Assembly: GCA_038239485.1 (NCBI GenBank)
Contig: JBBSET010000033.1
Span: forward strand, 1 to 44,294
Reading direction: 5' to 3'
DNA length: 44,294 nt
Source of the DNA: DASQEH01 sp038239485
Lineage (GTDB): Bacteria > Actinomycetota > Actinomycetes > Propionibacteriales > Nocardioidaceae
Shown: positions 36,758 through 44,294 of the stretch, piece by piece
Layout: every line of letters starts with the position of its first letter
Numbering within the stretch: the first letter of the stretch is position 1
Program-made: the position numbers and the translations under genes
Notes under the pieces: model-generated
Database searches by the model: none
What the model saw: only the letters and a program-made list of their open reading frames with translations
What the model was told of the DNA's origin: nothing

Positions 36758-38089
36758 CTAACAGTGGACCGTGGCGGCGACCGGCGTGCCAACCCCAGCC
36801 CTGACCGTGACGGTGGCGGTGCCGGGGGTGCACCCTGGTGCCGTGGCGGAGACGGTGTAGGTACCCGCGGGCAAGCCTCCAACGCCTGCGCGGCCGTAGA
36901 CGTCGGCGGCTATGGTGCCGGTGACGGGTCCGAGCCAGGTGACCTGGGCGCCTGAGTACCCGGTGGTGACTACCAGTCCACCCTGCCCGAGGCCGGGGGC
37001 GGTGATGATTGCGGGCCCGCTACCGCCCCAGCCGACGGCCCAGGAGCGACCGGCTGGGTCCACGGCGATAGCGGTCAGCTGGCTGATCCCGTTCACGGGG
37101 GTGAGCTCGAGGGTCGCCGTTGTAGGAGAGAGCCGGAGAACGCTGGTGGCGCTGGTGACGCGAACGTCGCCCCTGTCGGCAGGGGCGATACCGGTGATGC
37201 CGGCCAGGTCGGGGACCGTGACCTGTCTCCAGCCGGTGCCGTCCCAAAGGGCTGCGTAGGGATGCGACAGGGAAGTCTCACCGTAGGGGCTGGTCCAGGT
37301 GCCGGCGGCCCACAGACCGGCAGTTGTGGTGGTGAGGGCCGAGAGGAACAGGCCGTCGCTGCCGGGCGGAACCGGTGGCTGCGGGAGCGCAGTCCAGCCG
37401 CCGCCAGTCCGTTGCAACACCTTGGTCGCGCTTGCGACCGCAACCGGGCCGGTGCCCGTGCTGACCGCTCGCAGGGTGCCAATGTCCGGTACTGCTACCT
37501 GGTTCCAGGCGACACCGGCCCAGTGCAGCACCAGGGATCGCACGGGGTAGCCGGCGTCGCCTGCTGCCCACACGTCGGTGCTGGTGGACGCGGCGACGTC
37601 GAATAGGTGGTTGCCCCTGGCGGTGCCGCCGGGGTTCGGCGTCGGTGTCCGGGTCCAGGTGCTCCCGTTCCAGTGGTAGGCCAGGGTGCGAGCGGCCAGG
37701 GATCCCAGGTCGTCGAGATGCCCGACTGCCCACGCGTCGGCGCGGCCGGGCGCGGTGGCTGCCTCAAGGCGGGTCCCCTGCTGGGCGTACCGCACCGGGA
37801 CGGGCACTGGTGTGGCGCTCCAGGCGACACCGTCCCAGTGTTCGGCGTAGGGGCGGGTCAGCACTGCGGTGGGCGGCGCTCCCGGGTTGTAGCCGCCGAC
37901 AGCAACGGCATCGTCCGGGGCCGCCGCGGCCACCCCGAACAGCTGAGCCATGGCGCCAGCGGGCGCGCTCGGTGTAGTGCCCCAGGCCACCGCCGGCGCC
38001 GGCGCGGCGTTCGCCGCAGTGGCTGCCGATGGGAGCACGGCCAAGCTCAGCATGGCGGCGACGACGGTGCGGACGACAGCAGGTGTCAC
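36758..38089 (-). CDS. Secreted beta-propeller-like protein
   Basis: A 443-residue exported protein. The first 30 residues form a Sec signal peptide (VRTVVAAMLSLAVLPSAATA, cleavage probably after ATAANA). The mature part repeats units ending in HWDGVAWSATPVP, HWNGSTWTRTPTP, HWAGVAWNQVAVP and LWDGTGWRQVTVP, each after an aromatic-rich D-W-A-G/VWAAG strand, at roughly 50-65 residue spacing: the pattern of a bacterial propeller with at least five blades. The last 70 residues look like a small Ig/carboxypeptidase-regulatory-like domain (LPAGTYTVSATAPGCTPG) ending in Cys. Function unknown. GTG 38089 has AGGAG six bases upstream; the open frame continues to 38245 without signal-peptide logic. Confidence 0.78.
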   Translation of the reverse strand: MTPAVVRTVVAAMLSLAVLPSAATAANAAPAPAVAWGTTPSAPAGAMAQLFGVAAAAPDDAVAVGGYNPGAPPTAVLTRPYAEHWDGVAWSATPVPVPVRYAQQGTRLEAATAPGRADAWAVGHLDDLGSLAARTLAYHWNGSTWTRTPTPNPGGTARGNHLFDVAASTSTDVWAAGDAGYPVRSLVLHWAGVAWNQVAVPDIGTLRAVSTGTGPVAVASATKVLQRTGGGWTALPQPPVPPGSDGLFLSALTTTTAGLWAAGTWTSPYGETSLSHPYAALWDGTGWRQVTVPDLAGITGIAPADRGDVRVTSATSVLRLSPTTATLELTPVNGISQLTAIAVDPAGRSWAVGWGGSGPAIITAPGLGQGGLVVTTGYSGAQVTWLGPVTGTIAADVYGRAGVGGLPAGTYTVSATAPGCTPGTATVTVRAGVGTPVAATVHC

Positions 38090-38369
38090 GGCGTTCTCCT
38101 GGGTGAACTCGAGGTGTACTGGGTGGGACGCGCCCGCGGCGGGACTGATTCCCGACCCCTCACGCCCACCCGCGTGGGCCGGCAGCGCAAAAGGGTCGGC
38201 TGGATCAGTGCGTCGCAAGCCGGGCGACGCCGTCTGGGAGGGCACGCCAATGGCGGGTGAGTGTCCCGTCCGCAGATGCGGTTCGCCATGAGGCTGTTGG
38301 CACCGGGGTTGATGGTGACGAGTAGATTGCCGGCGGCCCGAAGCATTGATCGGACCGGCCCCCGTCGCA

Positions 38370-38403
38370 CACCCTGACCCTGGCGGCCGCCAGGGTCAGG
38401 GTG
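38370..38403. terminator. Strong perfect hairpin (17-bp arms)
   Basis: CACCCTGACCCTGGCGG is followed directly by its exact complement CCGCCAGGGTCAGGGTG, a 34-base perfect palindrome with no spacer. It lies 53 bases downstream of the lactonase-like pseudogene stop on the minus strand, so it probably was that gene's terminator; it also sits between that gene and the next minus-strand gene. Confidence 0.65.
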
Positions 38404-38455
38404 CGCTGCGCGACGACGGCGTAGCTGCTGATCGTCCGGCTTCCAGTGTTGCTGG

Positions 38456-39310
38456 TCAGACGTAGCGGCCGTCGCGCGTGAGCACACGACCCAGCGGGCC
38501 GCCCTCCTGGCTGTCAAGCCTTTCACCGGTGATGACCGCGAGGCTCGTCAGGTCCACGAATCGGTAGCTGCTCAACGAGCCCTGCGCTTCAGGGCTCCGC
38601 CGGCGGCGCTCGAGACGAGCACGTGGTTGCAGTGGTCGACGGCGAAGCTGAATGGTGTTTGACCCAACCATGGAGGCCACGGGTTTCGAGGGCCGGCGAG
38701 GTTCGCCGCGGACCATTGATATGTCGAGGCTGTTGATCGCCCTTCTCGGTGGCGATGTGCCGTCGTCCGGTGCGGTAGAAGGAAACCTCGGCGCCGCCGC
38801 TGCCGGCGAGGGTTTCAGTCGACACGCCGGCACCACCCAGGTGTCGTCCTCCTCGACCCGGAACCCGCCGACGGTGCGCCACACCGGCTTTGAGGGCTTA
38901 GCCGATCTCGTTGCGGACGTTCAGCTGATCGGCCGGGCGTCGCCGCTGGACACCACGCCTGTGAGGGTCAGGCCGCCAGCGTGCAGCGCAAAGATCGACC
39001 GGGTTGAAGCCGGCGTCGACGGCGAACTGGTGGTCTTCGGTCACGATCAGCGCACCCTGGCGCCCCGAGACCGTCGCCACCGCCGAGCCACCGGCGGCGT
39101 ACCTGCCGAGCCGGGGATCGTTGCTCCGACCCGTCGGTAGGCCAGGACCTCGTTGCCCGCCAACACGTTGGTCTCGCTGCGTACCACGGTGCTCTGCGCA
39201 TGGGGCCCTTGCGCTTGGGGCCCTGCTCACGGGCCCTGCGCAGGTCGGCGGTCCGCGGCGCCCGCCAGCGCCGTACGATCAACAGGAGACATCCCACCAT
39301 CGTCGCGATC
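38456..39310 (-). pseudogene. Broken lactonase-like beta-propeller protein gene
   Basis: Minus-strand fragments in alternating frames assemble to one YncE/lactonase-type propeller: SETNVLAGNEVLAY and YRRVG, then GALIVTEDHQFAVDAGFNP, then RPADQLNVRNEIG, then VWRTVGGFRVEEDDTWV, VSFYRTGRRHIATEKGD, a TPFSFAVDHCNHVLVSSAAG stretch, and finally SSYRFVDLTSLAVITGERL with VLTRDGRYV before the stop. At least five frame changes or stops are needed. The intact relatives bind or cleave extracellular small molecules or are of unknown role. It lies upstream of another exported propeller gene on the same strand. Confidence 0.65.
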
Positions 39311-39594
39311 ACGCGTCGTCCTGGTCCGAACTTGTTGTCTCCCTGCCTGGATCGTCGGTCGGTCCGGTGCTAGCCGGCCCGACTGCTGGGACTCGGACCG
39401 CGCTGCGATGCTTTCGATCGGCGGCGAGGTGCCAAGGGGTGAGGGACCTGCCCGATGTCGGGAATCGGATCGCCACCGGGTGCGTCCCGTGAGGTGAGAC
39501 CACACTGGGCGCAGAGCTCTTACCGCAGCACCACTGGAGCGCCGGCCGGCGGGTTAGGTTGGTCCGGCGTGCCGGCTTGAGGTGGAGGTGGCGG

Positions 39595-40116
39595 GTGGCG
39601 AGCCAAGGCGTTGCCGCGGCGTTCCTCGAGTCCGCGATGCCGCACGTGGACATGCTGCACACGCTGGCGCGGCGCCTCACTGATTCTCGGGAGGACGCCG
39701 AGGACCTGGTCCAGGAGGTCATGCTGCGGGCCTACGCGGCCTGGCAGCGTCAGGGTGCCCCCCGGTCGATGGGGGCCTGGCTGGCCACTATCTGCCTCAA
39801 CAACTACCGGTCTGCTCTGCGCAAGCGGCAGGCCCGTCCGCGAGAGTGTCACGACGACCTCAGTCTGGAACGTCTCACCGACCCCGGTGACACCGAGCTG
39901 TCCGCTCTGGCCCAGCTCGACGCCGGGACGGTCCGGGTTGCCCTCGCCGCCCTGTCCGATGGCCAGCGTCAAGTTGTCACCTTGATCAACCTCTGCGGGT
40001 TCAGTACCGATGAGGTCGCCCGGATGATCGACATCCCCCGAGGGACCGTCCTGTCGCGGCTGCACCGTGGACACCGCCTGCTCGCCGTGTCCCTCGCCGA
40101 GGCGGTGAACCGATGA
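39595..40116 (+). CDS. ECF-type RNA polymerase sigma factor
   Basis: A 173-residue sigma-70-family factor: region 2 at about 15-85 (LARRLTDSREDAEDLVQEVMLRAYAAW) and region 4 at about 115-165 (LAALSDGQRQVVTLINLCGFSTDEVARMI, GTVLSRLHRGHRLL). It would direct RNA polymerase to a small regulon. GTG 39595 with GGAGG upstream is chosen over a TTG at 39559. Its stop overlaps the start of a zinc-finger anti-sigma gene (ATGA), the usual arrangement. The signal is not evident. Confidence 0.88.
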   Translation: MASQGVAAAFLESAMPHVDMLHTLARRLTDSREDAEDLVQEVMLRAYAAWQRQGAPRSMGAWLATICLNNYRSALRKRQARPRECHDDLSLERLTDPGDTELSALAQLDAGTVRVALAALSDGQRQVVTLINLCGFSTDEVARMIDIPRGTVLSRLHRGHRLLAVSLAEAVNR

Positions 40117-40865
40117 CCGGCCAACCGGACGCGGGCTGTGACTCCGAGACCGTCGCTGCCTTCAGTTCCGGCGAGCTGGATCCCGCCGCCCGGGAGAAGG
40201 TCGCGGAGCACCTAGTGGACTGCGACATGTGCTGGCAGCAAATGCGGGTGTCTCGTGCCGTCACCACCGCCGTACAGCAACTGTGGGAGCCGGCGCCGGC
40301 CGGTCTGGCCGCCGACCTGCGAGCAGCCGTGCTCACCGCCGACGCGACCCTTGACGCGCGGTCGGGACGCCGCCGTGCGGCGGTACTGGCGGTCGCCGCC
40401 ACCGTCCTGATCCTCGGCGGTACGGTGGCCGCGACCAGGGCGCTCACCCATTCCCCCGAACCGCCGGTCGCGAGCCGGACCACGGAGCTGCCGGCGCCAG
40501 TGCAACGAGCCCTCGAAAAGTACGCGCACGCGGCCCCCGGCTTCGGGGACACAGCGAGCGCGCCGGACCTCCGCCCGGCCGGGTTCCGGGTCGAGTCAGC
40601 CAGTCAGGTCGGCCTCGCCGGCACGAGCGCCTCACTATTTACCTACGCTTTGCCAGGGAGCACCGGTCGCGTCGCGGTCTTCATCACGACCGCCGTCTGG
40701 CCGACCCCCACCTCGGCGCGAGGCATTGGAGCGCGGTCGTGGATTCAGGTACTGCAAGGCGTCACTATCGTGGGCGGTAGCGACGTCCAAAACGACCACA
40801 TGCTGGTAATCGCCACGGATCACCAGGCGGCGATGATCACCGCGGCGGCCCTCGGGCTGGTCTAA
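40113..40865 (+). CDS. Membrane-anchored zinc-finger anti-sigma factor
   Basis: A 250-residue protein. The cytoplasmic N-terminus carries the ZAS motif H-x3-C-x2-C (EHLVDCDMCWQQM, residues about 31-43), which would hold the partner sigma factor. One membrane span follows at about 90-112 (AAVLAVAATVLILGGTVAA), then an extracytoplasmic domain of about 135 residues ending in AAALGLV with no recognised family. The start overlaps the sigma gene, so the two are made together and the pair is expected to respond to an envelope signal. Confidence 0.85.
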   Translation: MTGQPDAGCDSETVAAFSSGELDPAAREKVAEHLVDCDMCWQQMRVSRAVTTAVQQLWEPAPAGLAADLRAAVLTADATLDARSGRRRAAVLAVAATVLILGGTVAATRALTHSPEPPVASRTTELPAPVQRALEKYAHAAPGFGDTASAPDLRPAGFRVESASQVGLAGTSASLFTYALPGSTGRVAVFITTAVWPTPTSARGIGARSWIQVLQGVTIVGGSDVQNDHMLVIATDHQAAMITAAALGLV

Positions 40866-40881
40866 GCAGCCCGTCCGGCGC

Positions 40882-41047
40882 CGACGGCAAGGTCTGAATC
40901 TTCGCGGCCAGGGCCGGAGCGACCTGCGCCGTTTTGTAGCCCTCGGGCAGGTGCACCAACATCGTGTAGCCGGTGGTGCGTTCCACCAAGGTGCCGATCG
41001 CGCTGGCGTTGGCCTTGCCGATGATCAGGTCCCCCTCCGTAAGACCC
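40882..41047 (-). pseudogene. IS30-family transposase fragment
   Basis: About 50 codons on the minus strand: EGDLIIGKANASAIGTLVER then TTGYTMLVHLPEGYKTAQV and ALAAKIQTLP, the well-conserved start of the IS30 DDE domain (the first D is in GDLIIG). The N-terminal HTH and the rest of the catalytic domain are absent. It joins directly to the excisionase-like remnant that follows at 41048. Confidence 0.8.
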
Positions 41048-41363
41048 TTAGTGGCCGAACGGGACTCGCTCCTCGGCCGCGAGCTCGCGTAGCCGCGTCG
41101 GGCTAACGGCGAGGATGTCGGCGGGCTCGCTTGCCGGTGACCCAGTGGGGTGCGACGTCGGCGCTGTGCTTCCGCCAGCGGTAGATCTAAGGCGCTAGGT
41201 TCTCGACGTCGACCCTGGCGAGTTGCCGATGCCGGTAGTGCTCGGCGGCGGGTAGCCGGCCGTCGGCCTTGTATCGCCGGATGATCGACGAGCTGCCGTG
41301 GAGGATGAGGGCGGCCTCGTTCACCGTGACGGGGTCGATCGGCTGGTCGGGCACGAAACTCAC
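41048..41363 (-). pseudogene. Excisionase-like HTH protein gene with stop and frameshift
   Basis: From GTG 41363 the minus strand reads VSFVPDQPIDPVTVNEAALI and ILHGSSSIIRRYKADGRLPA with AEHYRHRQLARVDVENLAP, a helix-turn-helix module like DNA-binding excisionase proteins, then a TAG, IYRWRKHSADVAPHWVTGK, and after a one-base shift a second HTH (ADILAVSPTRLRELAAEERV). The original was probably a two-HTH protein. The stop and the shift indicate decay. Confidence 0.65.
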
Positions 41364-41381
41364 AGCGTGGCTCGGCCTGGC

Positions 41382-41732
41382 TTAGCCGCCGGTATCCGGC
41401 CCGAGATCGCCGGATGTGCCGAGAGTTCCTGCTTGGCGGGTAATCTCGTGGCTCGCCTGGCTGGCGAGCCACGCTGTCGGGGTGTCTCGTAGGACGTCAA
41501 AGGTCGATCCGTCGACCCAGGCGTTGAGGTAGATGTTCTTGGCAACCTTGGCGGCAAGGGCGTCGTTGTGGATGACACTGCTGGCCATGCCATAGACCAT
41601 CGCGCATGTCGAGTCGTAGAAACAGGCGAACGCCTCCTGGTTGCCCAGCGAGAAGCGGGAGATGAGATCGATGAGATCAGCCTCGCCCACCGGGGCGTCA
41701 TGAGTGCCTGTCAGACCGGTGGCGCTGTCCAC
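41382..41732 (-). pseudogene. Truncated ECF sigma factor (region 2 only)
   Basis: The minus-strand frame carries region 2 of a SigK-like sigma factor: LIDLISRFSLGNQEAFACFY with VYGMASSVIHND and TAWLASQASHEITRQAG, then ends at 41382. Region 4, needed for -35 recognition, is missing. The start is uncertain: GTG 41732 is my choice, but the frame is open to 42005. It lies beside IS30 debris, which probably removed the 3' half. Confidence 0.6.
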
Positions 41733-42306
41733 ACCCTCGGGTCGGGTCCCAAACCAGTGCCGGGGACTCCACGACGCGGGTGCCACCCATACACCGTAAG
41801 CCCGATCATTGCACTTGTCGATGGCAATGCGCCGGACCTCTGCCTGCTGGTGATCGCCCGTGAGTGATTGGTCAGCACATGGTGTCAAGATTCGCCGCGA
41901 CCGCTTGGCTTCACGTGTACGTCCTCTCGGCGAGGGCACTGTGGCAGGAGCGGATGGGATAGTCCCGGGCACGTCTCTATCTGTAGGCCCTGCGGTTGAA
42001 TCCACAGCCCCAGGGCCACCCCCGCGTTTGGAGCCCCGAGGGCAGGGATTCTAGCCTGAGCATCGTCGACCCACTCCCACCGGCCTTCGTGCGACGTGAC
42101 GGTGCGTGGCCGAGGGACCTTGCGGATCCATCAGGAGCGGGAGGAGACTGCTGGCACCGGCCTGCTGTGCCCATGGAGGCTTCGGCTCTCGTCCGCGACG
42201 GGGTTGCGTGGCGTGCGACAAGTACAAGACCGGGGGACCGTTCGGTGGGGTTGCGGCGAAGGCGTCATGGGTTGTGGGTTGGCGGTATGTGGGTGACGGT
42301 CGGCTG
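41733..42306. other. No recognisable gene
   Basis: About 570 bases between the truncated sigma gene and a GGDEF gene transcribed away from it. It should hold promoters for both. I see no repeat, RNA or small gene that I can support. Confidence 0.4.
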
Positions 42307-43119
42307 ATGGTCGACGACCGCAGCGACCATGCCACGGATTTTTCTGAGATTCCGCGAACGAGATCAGCTCCCGACGACGACGAACTCGATACCGCCCAGC
42401 GCCGAGACCTAGATGCTGGCGCCCGAGATTTGGTCTCCGATGTTCGGGACCAGGTGGCCAACATTCGCGATCTGGAAGCTGAGCGACGCGACAGGTACGC
42501 GGAGGCGCGGGATCGCTTCGACGGCCGATTTAATGCTGCTGCAGCCTCCGACCGGCTGGGGTCGTCGCGCGACCGGGATGCCGGATCTAGCGACCGCAAC
42601 CACTCCGCGGCCGACCGGCAAGCTGCGGCGTCGTATCGCGCCGTGGGGGCCCAGGATCGGGTGGGGGCGTCCATCGACAAGCTGACCGGGGCCTACCGCA
42701 GAGACGAAGGGATGGCGGAGCTGGAGCGAGAGACGTCTCGGGCCAACAGGACTCACGCGTCGCTGGTGCTGGCCTTCGTCGATGTCGACGGGCTCAAAGC
42801 GACCAACGATTCGCTTGGCCACGCAGCGGGGGATCAGCTCCTGCGGCACGTAGTTAAGACTTTGCGCGACAATTTTCGATCCTACGACGTGATTGTCCGG
42901 TTCGGCGGCGATGAATTTCTTTGCGCATTGCCGGGTCTCGGCCCCAAAACGGTGGCCGAGCGGTTCGCACTCATCAACGCGACGTTGCGATCCCAAGCCC
43001 GGGGGTCCATCAGCGTGGGACTGGCCTACTACCGCGCCCACGACTCCCTCGACGCCCTCATCTCCCGCGCCGACGACGCGCTCCGCGCGGCACGGGCGCG
43101 GCGACGACCGCTGGCCTGA
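42307..43119 (+). CDS. GGDEF-domain protein (probable diguanylate cyclase) with RDxxA repeat region
   Basis: A 270-residue protein. Residues about 25-125 are highly charged with repeated R-D motifs (RRDLDAGARDL, VRDQVANIRDLEAERRDR, YAEARDRFDGR), likely helical and coiled. The C-terminal GGDEF domain (about 130-265) has FVDVDGLKATNDSLGH and the intact active loop RFGGDEFLCAL, so it could make c-di-GMP. No sensor or membrane domain is seen. ATG 42307 lies in a frame that opens at 42106; the ribosome site is weak, so the start is not certain. A second GGDEF protein converges from the window end. Confidence 0.8.
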   Translation: MVDDRSDHATDFSEIPRTRSAPDDDELDTAQRRDLDAGARDLVSDVRDQVANIRDLEAERRDRYAEARDRFDGRFNAAAASDRLGSSRDRDAGSSDRNHSAADRQAAASYRAVGAQDRVGASIDKLTGAYRRDEGMAELERETSRANRTHASLVLAFVDVDGLKATNDSLGHAAGDQLLRHVVKTLRDNFRSYDVIVRFGGDEFLCALPGLGPKTVAERFALINATLRSQARGSISVGLAYYRAHDSLDALISRADDALRAARARRRPLA

Positions 43120-43940
43120 CTCTCACGCAGGAACTGACTCAACTGACCGTGCGGGCTCAGGTCGGAAAGTCAGGACCAGCTAGCGGCCCGTCGCCGCTCG
43201 TGGATTTGGCAGCGGCAGGCCGCTGGTGTCCCATTCCCGGACGGCGAGCAAGAGGTGATGCTGTAGCGCCCCGAGCGCGTCGCCCCGACTGTGTCGGGTG
43301 GAACTCGCCCACCCGCAGCCACAGCAGGTGAAGTACCGCCTCGTCGACAACCCTGCGGTCTGGAGTCGAAGTCGGTCATGCCCGAGTCGCCCAGCCATCT
43401 GCCGCGGCGCCAGCTTGGTTGATCCATGCCGATCACTGGTCGCTTTCGCGGCGAACGTTGCGGACAGCCGAGGGTGCCCATCGCTGGTTACCATACGTGC
43501 CCCTCCTGTCACCACGATACCTATCGTGGGAGCGACTCTGTCATCGACAGACTCACACTCGCGCGGCAGGCTCGCTCGATGGGGGATACCCTGGACCACT
43601 ACCAGCTCACTAGCGGCGCACCCACGTGAGTTGGGACTGAGACCGCTCGGACGCGCTCTGGGCGGTCTCGCCCTGCGAGCGAGCTTCTTGCGATGCCCAT
43701 GCCTGAGTGGCTGACTCGAATCGAGAGACGAGCACCCTGAGCGCGCCTGCGCTGGCATGAGGATCATTGGCCGGCGCCAGCCGGGGCCTCGTCCAGCGTG
43801 AAGATGCGTGGCGCACCGGGGAACTCCAGGCCCTTGCGTCGCGGGACAGCGGCTGACGCACCCATCGCGGGAGTAACTACGCACGTCGAGTAGCAGCGAG
43901 AAGTTATGGGGCGGCCCCCGCCCTGCAAGCCCCGTTTGTT
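43120..43940. other. No recognisable gene (two unassigned short frames)
   Basis: About 820 bases between two converging GGDEF genes. A short plus frame at 43426-43629 gives a 67-residue product with CPSCHHDTYRGSD and a Leu-rich helix; a minus frame at 43180-43884 is long but low in family-like content. I recognise neither, and degenerate genes are as likely as real ones. Confidence 0.35.
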
Positions 43941-44294
43941 CTAATCGCGCGCTGTTGGCCGGCTGTGGCGTTCGTCGCGGAGTGCGGCGTCGGCTCGGTC
44001 GATCAGATCGAAGAGCGAGTCGCCTTGTCGCAGCGAGGCGAGACCGGCGCTCATGGATGCAGGCGGGGCTTGTTGTGACAGGTCGTTGTTGATGAGGATG
44101 AAGCGTTCTGTGGCTTGGTCGACGGTGAGGTCCAGGAAGGCGCAGACGAACTCGTCTCCGCCGAAGCGGACGATCAGATCATAGGTTCGGATATGGACCC
44201 TGATGGTATCCACGATTCGGCGGAGGAGGTGGTCGCCGACGGAGTGGCCGAGTGTGTCGTTGACGGCTTTGAGTCCGTCGACATCGACGAAGGC
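43941..44294 (-). CDS. GGDEF-domain protein, 5' end outside the window
   Basis: The minus strand is open from the window edge (44294) to the stop at 43941. It begins inside the domain with AFVDVDGLKAVNDTLGHSVG and has the intact RFGGDEFVCAF loop, then DSLFDLIDRADAALRDERHS near the end. It is close in sequence to the GGDEF gene at 42.3 kb, so the two are probably paralogues. The N-terminal part is not visible. Confidence 0.82.
   Translation of the reverse strand, partial: AFVDVDGLKAVNDTLGHSVGDHLLRRIVDTIRVHIRTYDLIVRFGGDEFVCAFLDLTVDQATERFILINNDLSQQAPPASMSAGLASLRQGDSLFDLIDRADAALRDERHSRPTARD

Overview
The window is high-GC DNA with GTG/TTG starts, four-base ATGA/GTGA gene overlaps and actinobacterial-type enzymes (actinobacterial standalone OHCU decarboxylase, a DUF6986-type protein, zinc-finger anti-sigma factor, RDxxA-rich GGDEF proteins). 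I read it as the chromosome of an actinomycete; the sequence does not let me name the order or genus.

Layout. (1) 0.3-10.8 kb: a ThuA-like protein and a GMC flavin oxidoreductase on the minus strand, divergent from a plus-strand cassette of PucR-type regulator, APC-family permease, ThDP-dependent carboligase/decarboxylase-like enzyme, histidinol-dehydrogenase-like (HpsN-like) enzyme and an aspartase-like lyase. The substrate of this cassette is not obvious. (2) 11.0-11.7 kb: mobile-element debris: an IS256-type transposase remnant, a truncated tyrosine-recombinase gene with its upstream direct repeats, and a 3' fragment of an initiator tRNA gene, together looking like an old att junction. (3) 12.1-33.2 kb: a well-preserved purine catabolism regulon. 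Guanine deaminase, 8-oxoguanine deaminase and XdhABC bring purines to urate; uricase, HIU hydrolase and OHCU decarboxylase give allantoin; allantoinase and ureidoglycine aminohydrolase act on the ureides; Gcl, hydroxypyruvate isomerase family protein, tartronate semialdehyde reductase and glycerate kinase take glyoxylate to phosphoglycerate. A urate/xanthine-type permease, a CitE-fold DUF6986 protein and an IclR-family (AllR-like) regulator complete it. Five operator-like palindromes sit before its five transcription units, including the regulator itself. Allantoate amidohydrolase/allantoicase and ureidoglycolate lyase are not in the window.

(4) 33.2-44.3 kb: a sparse, decaying region: SRPBCC protein, small hypothetical, broken DedA, TfoX-like ORF, a second truncated tyrosine recombinase with the same repeats in the same orientation as the first, a MerR pseudogene, a secreted beta-propeller-like protein, a broken lactonase-like propeller gene with a strong hairpin, an ECF sigma/anti-sigma pair, remnants of IS30, an excisionase-like HTH gene and a second ECF sigma gene, and two GGDEF proteins (the last cut by the window edge).

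Most worth following: the PucR/APC/ThDP/HisD-like/aspartase cassette; the permease fused to an OHCU-decarboxylase-like domain whose catalytic His and Glu positions read Tyr and Asp, next to an intact standalone enzyme; the operator set that ties a DUF6986 protein to purine breakdown; and the two matching integrase/repeat remnants that bracket about 24 kb including the whole purine regulon.
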